This document shows positions 44,751 through 54,500 of a stretch of 64,000 nucleotides of DNA, one piece after another. The position numbers were made by a program, and so were the translations under genes. Location of the stretch: positions 1 through 64,000 of the forward strand of contig CALUIV010000009.1 of assembly GCA_944320775.1 (NCBI GenBank). The letters run 5' to 3'. Every line of letters begins with the position of its first letter. The first letter of the stretch is position 1. This DNA comes from an uncultured Paraprevotella sp. GTDB lineage: Bacteria > Bacteroidota > Bacteroidia > Bacteroidales > Bacteroidaceae. Under the pieces are notes generated by a model. That model was not told the DNA's origin. It searched no databases and saw only the letters and a program-made list of their open reading frames with translations.

Positions 44751-45977
44751 ATGAGAAAAGAACAAATCATTGTCTTTTTTGCTTTTTTAATGTTGGTTTC
44801 CGGTTTGGCTTTAGGCCGCAACTTGAAAAAAGAAGCGCGGGCTGCAATAAAGTCCGGTTCTAACTTAGAACAGATGGAAAAGGACTTGTTGGCAGCTATT
44901 CCCACCGAGGAGAAACAGTCAAAACGTGCAGAATATTACTATTATGCTGCTCTGATCAACCAAAAGATTAATGATATTGAGAATGAAAAACTTTATCTGA
45001 AACAGAGCTATGATACGGTTAAGTTTTTCAATAGTATTCATACTTTATATCAGCGTTTGTATCAGTGCGATTCTGTTGAGCAGATTCGGGCAGAACGAGG
45101 TGAGAAATATAAATACAGAAGCAAGGTCCGTAATTTGTTGCGGGCTTATCGTGTAAATTTGCTCAATGGTGGGAAATTTTTCCTGATTAAGCATAATTAT
45201 CCAAGCGCGTTTGCTTTGTTGGATATGTATTTGGTAAGTGCTCAATGGGATGTATTCAAGAAAGACGCTTATATCAGTAATGATTCTACTTTGTTCGAGG
45301 TTGCCCGTTGGGCAACACTTTCTGCGTTTAATATGAATAGCCCTGAAAATACCATTAAGCATGCTGATCTTGCTTTACGTGAGAATCGGGGCCGAAATTA
45401 TATTTACGAGTATAAGGCTAAGGCCTATCTGGCCTTGGGCGATACAGCTAATTGGTTACAGACTCTGAAAGCTGGATTGACTGATACACCGAATCATCCG
45501 TTCTTTTTTGCCAATATAATGGATTATATGAATGCTACAGGTCGTTACGACGAAGCGATTATGATTGCTGATCGTATGATTGAATATCAACGTAGCAATG
45601 CATTTTATTGGTATGCCAAAAGTTTGGCTTTACTCAATAAGAAAGATTATGAAGCTTGTATTGCCATATCTGATAGTGTTTTGGCACGGAATCCCGACTA
45701 TGCTGATGCATACTATAATAAAGGAATCTCTTATTGTAATATCGCTATTCTTTTGAATGATTCTGCGGCTATGGCTGTTGGTGGTCGTGATTATGAAAAG
45801 TTGCGGCTACAGTCTGTTGCAGCCTATGCACAAGCATTGCGTCCGATGGAGATTGTACGTGCCTTGAAGCCGGAAGAAAAATCGAAATGGGCGCCACCGT
45901 TGTACCGTATTTATTTAAATCTGAATATGGGACGTCAGTTTGATGAAATTGAAGAGATTGTGAAACATTTAAAGTAA
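44751..45977 (+). CDS. Exported TPR-repeat protein (second of a tandem pair)
   Basis: I place the start at ATG 44751 (408 residues), because AGGAG lies 4 bases upstream and because a start at 44718 would lie inside the hairpin at 44705-44741. The protein then begins with a clean signal peptide (MRKEQIIVFFAFLMLVSGLA). It is all-helical; near the C-terminus YADAYYNKGISYCNIAILLN closely matches the equivalent part of the preceding TPR protein, so the pair arose by duplication. The role is unknown. A dihydrouridine synthase gene follows after 7 bases. Confidence 0.85.
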   Translation: MRKEQIIVFFAFLMLVSGLALGRNLKKEARAAIKSGSNLEQMEKDLLAAIPTEEKQSKRAEYYYYAALINQKINDIENEKLYLKQSYDTVKFFNSIHTLYQRLYQCDSVEQIRAERGEKYKYRSKVRNLLRAYRVNLLNGGKFFLIKHNYPSAFALLDMYLVSAQWDVFKKDAYISNDSTLFEVARWATLSAFNMNSPENTIKHADLALRENRGRNYIYEYKAKAYLALGDTANWLQTLKAGLTDTPNHPFFFANIMDYMNATGRYDEAIMIADRMIEYQRSNAFYWYAKSLALLNKKDYEACIAISDSVLARNPDYADAYYNKGISYCNIAILLNDSAAMAVGGRDYEKLRLQSVAAYAQALRPMEIVRALKPEEKSKWAPPLYRIYLNLNMGRQFDEIEEIVKHLK

Positions 45978-45984
45978 ATGGGAA

Positions 45985-46929
45985 ATGAATCAGATTCCAA
46001 TACAGTTTGCGCCATTACAAGGCTATACAGAAGCACCTTTTCGAAACTTTCATGAAAAATATTTCGGAGGTGTTGACCGTTATTTTGCACCATTTCTTCG
46101 CGTACAGCATAAAGAAATCCGGCGAAAGGATCAGCGTGATGTTTTGCCGGATAAGAACACTGTAAACAAACTCATACCACAGATTATGGCTTCCGAGATT
46201 TCGGAAGCTGATTTCTTAGTGCGTTTTCTTGTTGAAAACGGGTACCGGCACATTGATATCAACATGGGATGTCCTTTCCCAATGTTGGTGAGAAGGCATT
46301 TAGGCAGTGGTATTCTGCCATATCCCGATGAGGTCGCTCGTTTATTGGAGATTACACGTCATTATCCAGATATTCATTTTTCCGTTAAAATTCGTCTTGG
46401 CAGCGAACAAGCAGATGAATGTTTGCGTTTGGTTGATTTATTGAATGAGTTTCCATTGGAGCAGGTTGCTGTTCATGCCCGTTTGGGTGTTCAGCAGTAT
46501 AAGGGAGATTGTGACCGCATGGCTTTCGGAGCTTTTGCCGCACGTTGCAGTCATCCGCTGGTTTACAATGGTGACATTCAGAGTATAGAACAAATCAAGC
46601 AGATTACGACTGAATTTCCGCAACTTTCAGCAATTATGATTGGTCGGGGATTATTGGCACAACCTTGGCTGGCTTCTGAATATATGGATGGGGTTTTATG
46701 GGATGCAGGACGCAAACAGCAAGCTTTACGTCGTTTTCATGCCGATTTGCAGGATTATTATGTTCAGACAATTGAAGGTGGTGAATTACAGTTATTACAT
46801 AAACTTCAATCGTTCTGGGAATATTTTTTGGTGGATGCAGACAGAAAATTACGCAAGAAAATTAAAAAGGCAACGAAAATGTCTGCTTATTCGGATGCTG
46901 TTTATCAATTGATACGTGCCTTAGAATAG
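45985..46929 (+). CDS. tRNA-dihydrouridine synthase (Dus family)
   Basis: A 314-residue FMN-dependent enzyme that reduces uridines in tRNA D-loops. FAPLQGYTEAPFRNFHEKYF is the flavin-binding opening, IDINMGCPFP holds the catalytic Cys96, HARLGVQQYKG and YNGDIQS follow, and MIGRGLLAQPWL closes the barrel. A C-terminal helical tRNA-binding domain completes it. The sequence is shorter and more diverged than DusB; it resembles DusC-like members, but the target uridine cannot be stated. It is tightly linked to the TPR genes and followed by a strong terminator. Confidence 0.9.
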   Translation: MNQIPIQFAPLQGYTEAPFRNFHEKYFGGVDRYFAPFLRVQHKEIRRKDQRDVLPDKNTVNKLIPQIMASEISEADFLVRFLVENGYRHIDINMGCPFPMLVRRHLGSGILPYPDEVARLLEITRHYPDIHFSVKIRLGSEQADECLRLVDLLNEFPLEQVAVHARLGVQQYKGDCDRMAFGAFAARCSHPLVYNGDIQSIEQIKQITTEFPQLSAIMIGRGLLAQPWLASEYMDGVLWDAGRKQQALRRFHADLQDYYVQTIEGGELQLLHKLQSFWEYFLVDADRKLRKKIKKATKMSAYSDAVYQLIRALE

Positions 46930-46952
46930 TACGACTTATATTAGTGAAAAAT

Positions 46953-46999
46953 AAAAGTTCTTTGTCTGAAGTGTAACGCAACAGACAAAGAACTTTTTA
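46953..46999. terminator. Bidirectional terminator between the dus gene and xpt
   Basis: A perfect 16-base stem (AAAAGTTCTTTGTCTG 46953-46968; matching strand from 46982) with T residues on the right and A residues on the left serves both converging transcripts. Confidence 0.92.
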
Positions 47000-47008
47000 T
47001 TTCGTAGA

Positions 47009-47575
47009 TTAGCGCAAGGTTATCTGACAATTTGACAGATTGTCCACGATGGCTAAACTTTCGATTTGAATATTTTCTTGTTCAATCGCTTCACGTCCGT
47101 TCTGGAAAGCTTTTTCAATAATGAATCCCATTCCTTCGATGGTTGTACCACTTTGCTTGCACAAATCAATTACTCCCTTCGACGCATTTCCATAAGCCAG
47201 AAAGTCGTCAATAAACAGAATGTGATCATCGGGGCATAAAAAATTGCTGCTGATGCATACCGTATAGTCGCGGTCTTTCGTAAAAGAATGAACTACTGAA
47301 GTGAGCATGTTTTCCATAGTTTTTGGTTTTTTCTTTTTAATGAAAACAACCGGAAGTTTCATTAGATAACCCACAAAAATAGCAGGTGCAATTCCACTGG
47401 CTTCGATAGTTACGATTTTGTTGATAGGGCGTCCTTCAAATCTTTTGATGAATTCTTTTGCTATTTCATACATGAGCGTAGGATCCATCTGGTGATTGAT
47501 AAAACTGTCTACTTTGAGAATTCCCCCAGGATAGCATTTGCCGTCCTGCATGATGCGCTGTTTCAATAGTTCCAT
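47009..47575 (-). CDS. xpt: Xanthine phosphoribosyltransferase
   Basis: A 188-residue type I phosphoribosyltransferase that salvages xanthine to XMP using [22 protein letters not shown] (55-72) is the Xpt-type substrate loop and [12 protein letters not shown] (121-132) is the PRPP-binding motif; length and pattern match Bacillus Xpt. There is no purine riboswitch in its leader, unlike in Bacillus. It stands alone with its own promoter. Confidence 0.94.
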   Translation of the reverse strand: MELLKQRIMQDGKCYPGGILKVDSFINHQMDPTLMYEIAKEFIKRFEGRPINKIVTIEASGIAPAIFVGYLMKLPVVFIKKKKPKTMENMLTSVVHSFTKDRDYTVCISSNFLCPDDHILFIDDFLAYGNASKGVIDLCKQSGTTIEGMGFIIEKAFQNGREAIEQENIQIESLAIVDNLSNCQITLR

Positions 47576-47632
47576 ATGCTTGTTTTAGTGTTTTTGCTGA
47601 AGATTTGAATGTGTTTATTCAAAATCTGTCTG

Positions 47633-47640
47633 CAAAGTTA
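47633..47640 (-). promoter_or_regulatory. xpt promoter -7 box (TAACTTTG)
   Basis: The minus strand reads TAACTTTG, 58 bases before the xpt start. Confidence 0.6.
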
Positions 47641-47734
47641 GCATCTTTTTTCGTTTGTGGTGTTGTTGTATCCTGAATTCTATTGGTTGGTATCTTAAAA
47701 TATGGTTTTTCCGGCTTATGAACAGTCGTTTTTC

Positions 47735-47760
47735 AACTATCGGACAGATGGGGGATAGTT
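47735..47760. repeat. Inverted repeat AACTATC/GATAGTT between xpt and fabI
   Basis: AACTATC (47735-47741) and GATAGTT (47754-47760) form a 7-base inverted repeat with a 12-base spacer, roughly 100 bases upstream of the fabI promoter. There is no T-run. It could be a binding site of a dimeric regulator, or chance. Apart from it, the promoters and the repeat at 47819, the 335-base gap holds nothing I can identify. Confidence 0.35.
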
Positions 47761-47818
47761 AGGCCTCAAGAGTATATTTTGAATGTTTTTCTTTCCACTA
47801 AAGTTCAAAAATCTTTTC

Positions 47819-47851
47819 TTTTTGCACAAGTTTTGCATTAATGTGCAAAAA
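47819..47851 (+). promoter_or_regulatory. Inverted repeat TTTTTGCAC/GTGCAAAAA over the fabI promoter
   Basis: TTTTTGCAC (47819-47827) and GTGCAAAAA (47843-47851) form a perfect 9-base inverted repeat with a 15-base spacer that holds the -33 TTTG. This position is where an operator would act on fabI transcription. The regulator is unknown. Confidence 0.5.
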
Positions 47852-47865
47852 AAAGTGTATCTTTG
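47832..47865 (+). promoter_or_regulatory. fabI promoter
   Basis: TTTG (47832-47835) and TATCTTTG (47858-47865) are 22 bases apart. The -7 box is 45 bases before the fabI start. Confidence 0.8.
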
Positions 47866-47910
47866 CCGTCGAAATCATGAATTGAGAATTATTCATTCAA
47901 AGAAATAATT

Positions 47911-48771
47911 ATGGCTTATAATTTATTAAAAGGAAAACGCGGTATTATCTTCGGTGCTTTGAACGATGCTTCTATCGCATGGAAAGTGGCAGAACGTGCC
48001 GTTGAAGAGGGTGCGCAGATTGTATTGACCAATACACCGGTAGCTTGCCGTATGGGTACTATTGCAGAACTGGCGGAAAAAACCAATGCTCAAGTGATTC
48101 CCGCTGATGCAACGTCGGTAGAAGATTTGAACAATCTCTTCGTGCAGGCACAGGAAGTATTGGGTGGAAAGATTGACTTTGTACTCCATTCTGTTGCCAT
48201 GAGTGCCAATATGCGTAAAAAGCGTACATATGATGACTTGGATTATAATCTGTTGGGTAAGACGCTGGATATTTCGGCTATTTCATTTCACAAGATGATC
48301 CAGGTAGCCAAGAAGTTGGATGCCATTAACGAAAATGGTTCTATTTTGGCTTTGAGTTATGTTGCTGCGCAGCGTACTTTCTTTGGTTACAACGATATGG
48401 CTGATGCCAAATCATTACTGGAATCAATTGCCCGTAGTTTTGGATATATATATGGACGTGAGAAAGGTGTTCGTATCAATACGATTTCTCAGTCTCCGAC
48501 TTTCACTACAGCCGGTGGTGGTATCAAGGGTTTTGACGGCTTGTATGATTTCAGTGACCGTATGTCGCCTCTGGGTAACGCAAGTGCTGATGAATGTGCT
48601 GATTATTGTGTAGTTATGTTCTCAGATTTGACTAAGAAAGTAACTATGCAGAATTTGTATCACGATGGTGGTTTCTCTAACATGGGTATGTCATTACGTG
48701 GTATGACTCAGTATGAAAAGTCATTTATTGATGAAAACCGTGATGAGAACGGAAAGATTATCTACGGATAA
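47911..48771 (+). CDS. fabI: Enoyl-[acyl-carrier-protein] reductase (NADH), FabI
   Basis: FabI does the last reduction of each fatty-acid elongation cycle and is the triclosan target. The 286-residue short-chain reductase has the nucleotide-binding GALNDASIAW (15-24), HSVAMSAN, and the catalytic set Tyr150, Tyr160 and Lys167 (Y160 to K167 matches the E. coli Y156/K163 spacing), then ISQSPTFTTAGGGI with the substrate-binding loop. It is monocistronic, with a promoter inside an inverted repeat and a bidirectional terminator. Confidence 0.96.
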   Translation: MAYNLLKGKRGIIFGALNDASIAWKVAERAVEEGAQIVLTNTPVACRMGTIAELAEKTNAQVIPADATSVEDLNNLFVQAQEVLGGKIDFVLHSVAMSANMRKKRTYDDLDYNLLGKTLDISAISFHKMIQVAKKLDAINENGSILALSYVAAQRTFFGYNDMADAKSLLESIARSFGYIYGREKGVRINTISQSPTFTTAGGGIKGFDGLYDFSDRMSPLGNASADECADYCVVMFSDLTKKVTMQNLYHDGGFSNMGMSLRGMTQYEKSFIDENRDENGKIIYG

Positions 48772-48798
48772 TATTTCAGTTTTTGTACATAAACGATA

Positions 48799-48845
48799 AA
48801 AATTAAGAGCAGCTATCTTTAGATAACTGCTCTTAATTTTTTCTT
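48799..48845. terminator. Bidirectional terminator between fabI and the DUF3298 gene
   Basis: A 20-base stem with one mismatch (48799-48818 with 48821-48840) and a 2-base loop, flanked by A and T runs, lies between two converging genes. Confidence 0.9.
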
Positions 48846-48858
48846 TATATATAACTTG

Positions 48859-49704
48859 TTATTCCTCGTTTTCTTCAGTTTCTGTCAGTTGTTGTGCAGT
48901 AGAAGTCAGAGAAGAATAGATCTGTTCGTATGGAATGGTACAAGTAGGATTTCCTGCTGCATAAGGAGCTATTTCATACTGTTGGTAAACGAATTGTACG
49001 CCTTCTTCTGTTAGAACAGGAGGAGTTACCGGTAGTGGGAATAGGTATGCATTGGTTCCGTCGAACAGATATTGTTTCAGTTCTTCGTCAGTTTTTACCT
49101 TGAAATACGTTTTAATGTTTTCCCGGATCATTTCCCGAACGGCATATATACTATCGTGTTTAATCATATCCCAACCGAAAATACGGCCGTCGTCTTTCCG
49201 GAATGTGGCATAAGTGATATAGCGTCCGCCATGTGCTCCGCCGGTAAAATTATAGTTATAGACCTGATAAGATATACTTCGGGGAGTTTCATATACTGGT
49301 TGAATTACCCAGTCATACGTATAGCTCACATTACGCTCCGCATATTCATCCAGTTCCTCAATCGCATTTTTGATGAGCATATCGGCATAGTAGTCTACGA
49401 CATGCTCCAAAGTATCCAGGCTATAAGTATAGTATCCGCCGAGTTGTTCGTTTGTCCATTCTTTAATGTTTCGTTTTAAGTTTTCCGGACCTTGTTTGGG
49501 GTATATGATGTTAGCCGTAAATGAGGCCTGTGCATGCGTACTGAAGGTCGAATCCATTTTTTCGAAATTCAGTGTATCATATACAATCTTGTCTGGTTCA
49601 TTTTTTTCTGACGTTGTATTGTTCCAACAGGAAGATAAGGTCAGGCAAGTTGCGGTTGCTGCCATCAGTAATCTTGCTAATGAGTTTGACTTTTTCATAT
49701 TCAT
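48859..49704 (-). CDS. DUF4163/DUF3298 (RsiV-type) lipoprotein
   Basis: The 281-residue protein has a lipoprotein signal (hydrophobic 10-24, lipobox LSSC with Cys26) and a two-part exported domain: an N-terminal DUF4163-like region (about 45-130, with the FTANIIYPK strand) and a C-terminal DUF3298 region (about 140-270, with GGAHGGRYITYATF and VQFVYQQYEIAPYAAG). The latter pattern is shared with the anti-sigma factor RsiV, where it binds lysozyme; no sigma factor is adjacent here. The role is unknown. M1 (49704) or M3 is the start. Confidence 0.85.
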   Translation of the reverse strand: MNMKKSNSLARLLMAATATCLTLSSCWNNTTSEKNEPDKIVYDTLNFEKMDSTFSTHAQASFTANIIYPKQGPENLKRNIKEWTNEQLGGYYTYSLDTLEHVVDYYADMLIKNAIEELDEYAERNVSYTYDWVIQPVYETPRSISYQVYNYNFTGGAHGGRYITYATFRKDDGRIFGWDMIKHDSIYAVREMIRENIKTYFKVKTDEELKQYLFDGTNAYLFPLPVTPPVLTEEGVQFVYQQYEIAPYAAGNPTCTIPYEQIYSSLTSTAQQLTETEENEE

Positions 49705-49739
49705 TCGTTTTCGTTTTTATTTTAGGATAAAGATATAGA

Positions 49740-50461
49740 GATATTTTAGATTGCAGTTATCGTTTCATGTTAATTCATGTTACTTGATTATTAAACCGGT
49801 AATATAATGGATATTTTCATTCATATTGTATGGCTTTTCGATTATTTTTAGTTTTGACATAATGGTTTATAATTGCCCGTTTCTGTGTGAATTTGCTTTT
49901 ATTTCTTTTATATTTCGAATTTTATATATTTCCTGGATATCTGTTCTGATAGCTTATTATATGATTTATATCTGTCAGAATATGTTATATAGCAGAAATT
50001 TTATCTGTTTAAGGGTGTTTATATGTTATTCAAAACAGTTATATTTGAAAAGGAAGTGCCGATCTGTGTATGTTCAGATGCCGATCTCGATTTTCTATTG
50101 TTGCCATCTCGCAATTCTGTTTCCAAAAAAAGTTGGATTTTCAGCTCTAAAATGCAATTTATAATTCTAGATGCATCTTTTCCTATTTCGCAAATTTTGG
50201 TAATATTATGTTGATTATGAGTTAGTTGTTTGGAAATTGGCTGTTCAATACTACGTTATTTAAATTATTTCAGTCAGGGAGCAGGATTTCGCTTAATTTC
50301 AGTCTATGAAATTTTCAATTTGTCATGAGTAACAAAATGAAAATATAGGTTATGATTGGAAGTCTTGTTAATAAATCTGTTTCTATTATTAAATAGGTTA
50401 AACGGAATAAACTTTTTTAGTTTTAAATAGTCATAAGAAAAAATTTACCTAAATAACGAAT
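49740..50461. other. Gene-free AT-rich stretch upstream of the RND efflux operon
   Basis: No ORF here has a recognisable domain or coding-like composition; a 112-codon frame at 49826-50164 is rich in Ile, Phe, Tyr and Cys and looks like AT-rich noise. The stretch contains three 22-base-spaced repeats (50055-50111) and is very AT-rich near 50340-50461. No clean TAnnTTTG box is seen before the adaptor gene, so the operon may rely on an activator. A small RNA here cannot be excluded. Confidence 0.5.
50055..50111 (+). repeat. Three direct repeats TGCC(G)ATCT(C)G spaced 22 bases, upstream of the RND operon
   Basis: TGCCGATCTG (50057), TGCCGATCTCG (50079) and TGCCATCTCG (50102) recur; their ATCT cores start at 50062, 50084 and 50106, exactly 22 bases apart. 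The middle copy, GATGCCGATCTCGATTTT, closely matches GATGCCCAACTCGATTTT at 17785. They lie about 350-405 bases before the adaptor start. Confidence 0.7.
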
Positions 50462-51544
50462 ATGAATAAAAAAGCTAAATGGACACTGGTCGGGCTTATT
50501 GTGGCCGGACTGGTGGGATGGGGGATTTATTCGCAAATGCCCAAAGAAAATGGTGAATTGGCAGATGCGGAAAAAGTCGTAACCAACAAGACAAAAACAA
50601 AGCAGAAACTAAACGTGAATGCTGTAGTGATTAAGACTGGAAAGATTACTGATGAGATTCAGGTTACCGGATTGCTTTTACCCGATGAAGAAGTTGATCT
50701 TTCTTTTGAAACTTCTGGAAAGGTCGTATCCATTGATTTTCAGGAAGGGGCGCGCGTGAAACAAGGACAGTTGCTGGCTAAGGTCAACGACCGTCAGTTG
50801 CAGGCAGAGCTCAAACGGCTCAAGGCACAGGAAAAACTGGCTCAGGACCGTGTGTATCGTCAGCGTGTGCTCTTGCAGAAAGATGCCGTCAGTCAGGAAG
50901 CCTATGAACAGGTGAAGACGGAATATGCTACTTTGCAGGCTGAGATAGATATGGTGCTGGCACAGATTGATCTGACGGAATTACGTGCGCCGTTTGACGG
51001 AATTATTGGTTTGCGTCAGATTAGTGTCGGTGCTTATGCATCACCGTCTACGGTTGTTAGTAAACTTACGCGTGTGACACCACTTAAGGTCGAATTTTCT
51101 GTTCCGGAACGTTACGCAGCCGATATTCAGCCGGGTATTGGACTGGATTTCTCGGTAGACGGTTATTTGAAGCCTTTCCAAGCTAAAGTATATGCCAAGG
51201 AGTCTGCCATTGACCGGAATACGCATACGCTGGCTGTACGTGCAACATATCCGAATACAAATGGCAGACTGACTCCGGGACGTTACACCAGTATTCGTTT
51301 GAAAAAGGAAGAAATTGATGATGCTATAGCTATACCGGCAGAGGCAATTGTTCCTGAAATGGGAAAAGACAAGGTGTTCCTCTATCGTTCCGGTAAAGCG
51401 CAACCTGTAGAAATCAAGACAGGAATCCGTACAGAATCGCAAGTACAAGTACTTAAGGGACTGCAGGTCGGTGATACGCTGATCGTATCCGGAACATTGC
51501 AGTTGCGTACTGATTTGCCTGTAATTCTGGATCGTGTAGACTGA
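50462..51544 (+). CDS. RND efflux periplasmic adaptor (AcrA/MdtA type)
   Basis: A 360-residue membrane-fusion protein with an N-terminal anchor (about 6-24, no lipobox cysteine), a lipoyl/barrel-sandwich pair (VTGLLLPDEEVDLSFETSGK, then TELRAPFDGIIGLRQISVGA), a short alpha-helical hairpin (about 115-165) and a C-terminal beta-barrel. It bridges the pump and the outer-membrane channel encoded in the next two genes (35-base gap to the pump). Substrates cannot be told from sequence. Confidence 0.94.
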   Translation: MNKKAKWTLVGLIVAGLVGWGIYSQMPKENGELADAEKVVTNKTKTKQKLNVNAVVIKTGKITDEIQVTGLLLPDEEVDLSFETSGKVVSIDFQEGARVKQGQLLAKVNDRQLQAELKRLKAQEKLAQDRVYRQRVLLQKDAVSQEAYEQVKTEYATLQAEIDMVLAQIDLTELRAPFDGIIGLRQISVGAYASPSTVVSKLTRVTPLKVEFSVPERYAADIQPGIGLDFSVDGYLKPFQAKVYAKESAIDRNTHTLAVRATYPNTNGRLTPGRYTSIRLKKEEIDDAIAIPAEAIVPEMGKDKVFLYRSGKAQPVEIKTGIRTESQVQVLKGLQVGDTLIVSGTLQLRTDLPVILDRVD

Positions 51545-51579
51545 TATTTATTAATGGACAATAATCGAAGACAAGCTTT

Positions 51580-54500
51580 ATGAATATATCAGAATTAAGT
51601 ATACGTCGACCGGTACTGGCTACGGTGATTACGATCATTATCTTGTTGTTCGGTGCCATCGGTTATATGTATCTGGGTGTGCGTGAATATCCCTCGGTAG
51701 ACAATCCGATCATATCTGTTTCGTGCTCTTATCCGGGTGCAAATGCTGATGTGATCGAGAATCAGATTACCGAGCCTTTGGAACAGAATATAAATGGTAT
51801 TCCCGGTATCCGGTCGCTTTCCAGTGTGAGTCAGCAAGGACAAAGCCGTATTACGGTTGAGTTTGAGTTGTCTGTCGATCTGGAGACTGCAGCCAATGAC
51901 GTTCGCGACAAGGTTTCACGAGCACAGCGTTATTTACCCCGAGACTGTGACCCGCCGACTGTTTCCAAGGCCGATGCTGATGCTTCGCCGATTTTAATGG
52001 TAGCACTGCAAAGTGAGAAGCGTTCTTTGCTTGAACTGAGTGAGATTGCCGATTTGACGGTAAAGGAACAGTTGCAGACGATTCCGGATGTGAGTAGTGT
52101 GTCTATCTGGGGTGAAAAGAAATATTCCATGCGTTTGTGGCTTGACCCGTTGAAGATGGCCGGACTTGGCATTACGCCTATAGATGTAAAGAATGCTGTT
52201 GAGCGTGAAAATGTGGAATTGCCTTCCGGTAGTATTGAAGGAAATACGATTGAACTGTCTATCCGGACAATGGGTCTGATGAATACGGCCAAGATGTTCA
52301 ATGATTTGATTATCCGTAACGATGGAAACCAGATTGTGCGTTTCAGTGATATTGGTCGTGCCGAGTTGGGTGCAGCTGACATCAAGAGCTATATGAAGAT
52401 GAATGGCGTTCCGATGGTGGGTGTAGTAGTTGTTCCCCAGCCTGGTGCCAACCATATTAATATTGCCGATGCCGTGTATCAGCGTATGGAACAGATGCGC
52501 AAGGATTTGCCAGAGGATGTGACCTATTCTTATGGTTTTGACAATACTAAGTTCATCCGTGCTTCTATTAACGAGGTGAAGCAGACGGTTTATGAGGCTT
52601 TTGTCCTGGTGATCATCATCATCTTCTTGTTCTTGCGCGACTGGCGTGTTACTCTGGTGCCTTGTATTGTCATTCCGGTTTCCTTGATCGGATCGTTCTT
52701 TGTGATGTATGTAGCCGGTTTCTCTATCAATGTCTTGACGATGCTGGCTATTGTGTTGGCTGTGGGTCTGGTGGTCGATGATGCGATTGTGATGACCGAA
52801 AATATTTATATCCGTATTGAACAGGGTATGAAACCCAAGGCTGCCGGTATCGAAGGAGCTAAGGAAATTTTCTTTGCCGTGATTTCAACTACGGTGACTT
52901 TGGTGGCTGTATTTTTCCCGATTGTCTTTATGGAAGGTACCACCGGCCGTCTGTTCCGTGAATTCAGTATGGTAATTTCGGGTTCAGTGGTTATTTCCTC
53001 AATTGCAGCGTTGACCTTTACGCCGATGTTGGCTACAAAAATTTTGGTTCACAAAGAAAAAAAGAGCTGGTTTTACCGTAAGACTGAGCCTTTCTTTGAG
53101 GGATTGAATAATCTGTATATGCGTTCTCTAGGTGCGGTTCTTCGTCATCGAATCTGGACAATTCCGTTTATGTTACTGACATTCGGTTTGATCATATGGT
53201 TGTGGAATACTATTCCGTCTGAAATGGCGCCACTTGAAGACCGTTCTCAGATTACAATCAATACTCGTGGTGCGGAGGGTGTGACTTATGAGTATATCCG
53301 CGATTATACAGAAGACATCAATCAGCTTGTAGATTCGATCGTGCCCGATGCAGAAGCCGTTACAGCCCGTGTATCCAGTGGTAGTGGTAATGTTCAGATT
53401 ACGCTGAAAAACATGGCCGACCGTGATTATACACAGATGGAGGTAGCTGAGAAGATTTCCAAGGCTATTCGTACAAAAACGAAAGCTCGTTCTTTTGTAC
53501 AGCAGCAGAGTTCATTTGGAGGTCGTCGGGCCAGTATGCCGATTCAATATGTGTTGCAGGCGACAAACATTGAAAAACTGGAAGAGGTGTTGCCTAAGTT
53601 CATGGCAAAAGTCAATGAGAACCCGGTATTCCAGATGGCTGATGTGGATTTGAAATTCAGCAAACCCGAAGCACGTATCGTCATCAATCGTGATAAAGCA
53701 AACGTGATGGGAGTCAGCACAAAAGATCTTTCCCAAACCCTTCAGTACGGCTTAAGCGGACAGCGTATGGGTTATTTTTATATGAATGGAAAGCAATATG
53801 AGATTTTAGGTGAGATCAACCGTCAGCAGCGTAACAAACCTTCAGATCTGCGTTCAATTTATTTACGCAGTAGTGACGGTAAGATGGTACAGATGGACAA
53901 CTTGATCGAACTGGAGAATAGTATTTCACCTCCGAAGCTCTACCGTTACAACCGTTTCGTGTCAGCAACGATTTCAACGGGACTGGCCGAGGGTAAAACG
54001 ATAGGTGAAGGATTGGATGAAATGGACAAGATCGCCAAAGAGGTTCTCGACGATACGTTCCGTACTTCCTTGACCGGTGATTCCAAGGAATATCGGGAGA
54101 GTTCTTCCAGTCTTATGTTTGCTTTCTTGCTGGCATTGGTCCTGATCTATTTGATTCTGGCTGCCCAGTTCGAGAGTTTTAAGGATCCGTTCATTATTAT
54201 GCTTACGGTTCCGCTGGCGATTGCCGGTGCTCTTGTCTTTATGTATTTTAACGACATTACGATGAATATCTTCAGTCAGATCGGTATTATCATGCTGATT
54301 GGTCTGGTGGCAAAAAACGGTATCCTTATCGTAGAATTTGCTAATCAGAAGCAGGAAACGGGTATTGATAAGATGAAAGCTATTCAGGATGCGGCGTTAC
54401 AACGTTTACGTCCGATTCTGATGACGAGTGCATCTACAGTACTCGGATTGATTCCGTTGGCTTTTGCTACAGGCGAAGGTTGTAATCAGCGTATTGCCAT

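Noticed and set aside
47576-47700. Purine riboswitch before xpt
   Set aside because: Neither the conserved three-way junction nor the usual loop sequences are visible on the minus strand; the leader is short and AT-rich.
49826-50164. 112-codon open frame in the gap before the RND operon
   Set aside because: The composition (Phe, Ile, Tyr, Cys) is what AT-rich DNA gives by chance; there is no promoter box or recognisable motif.
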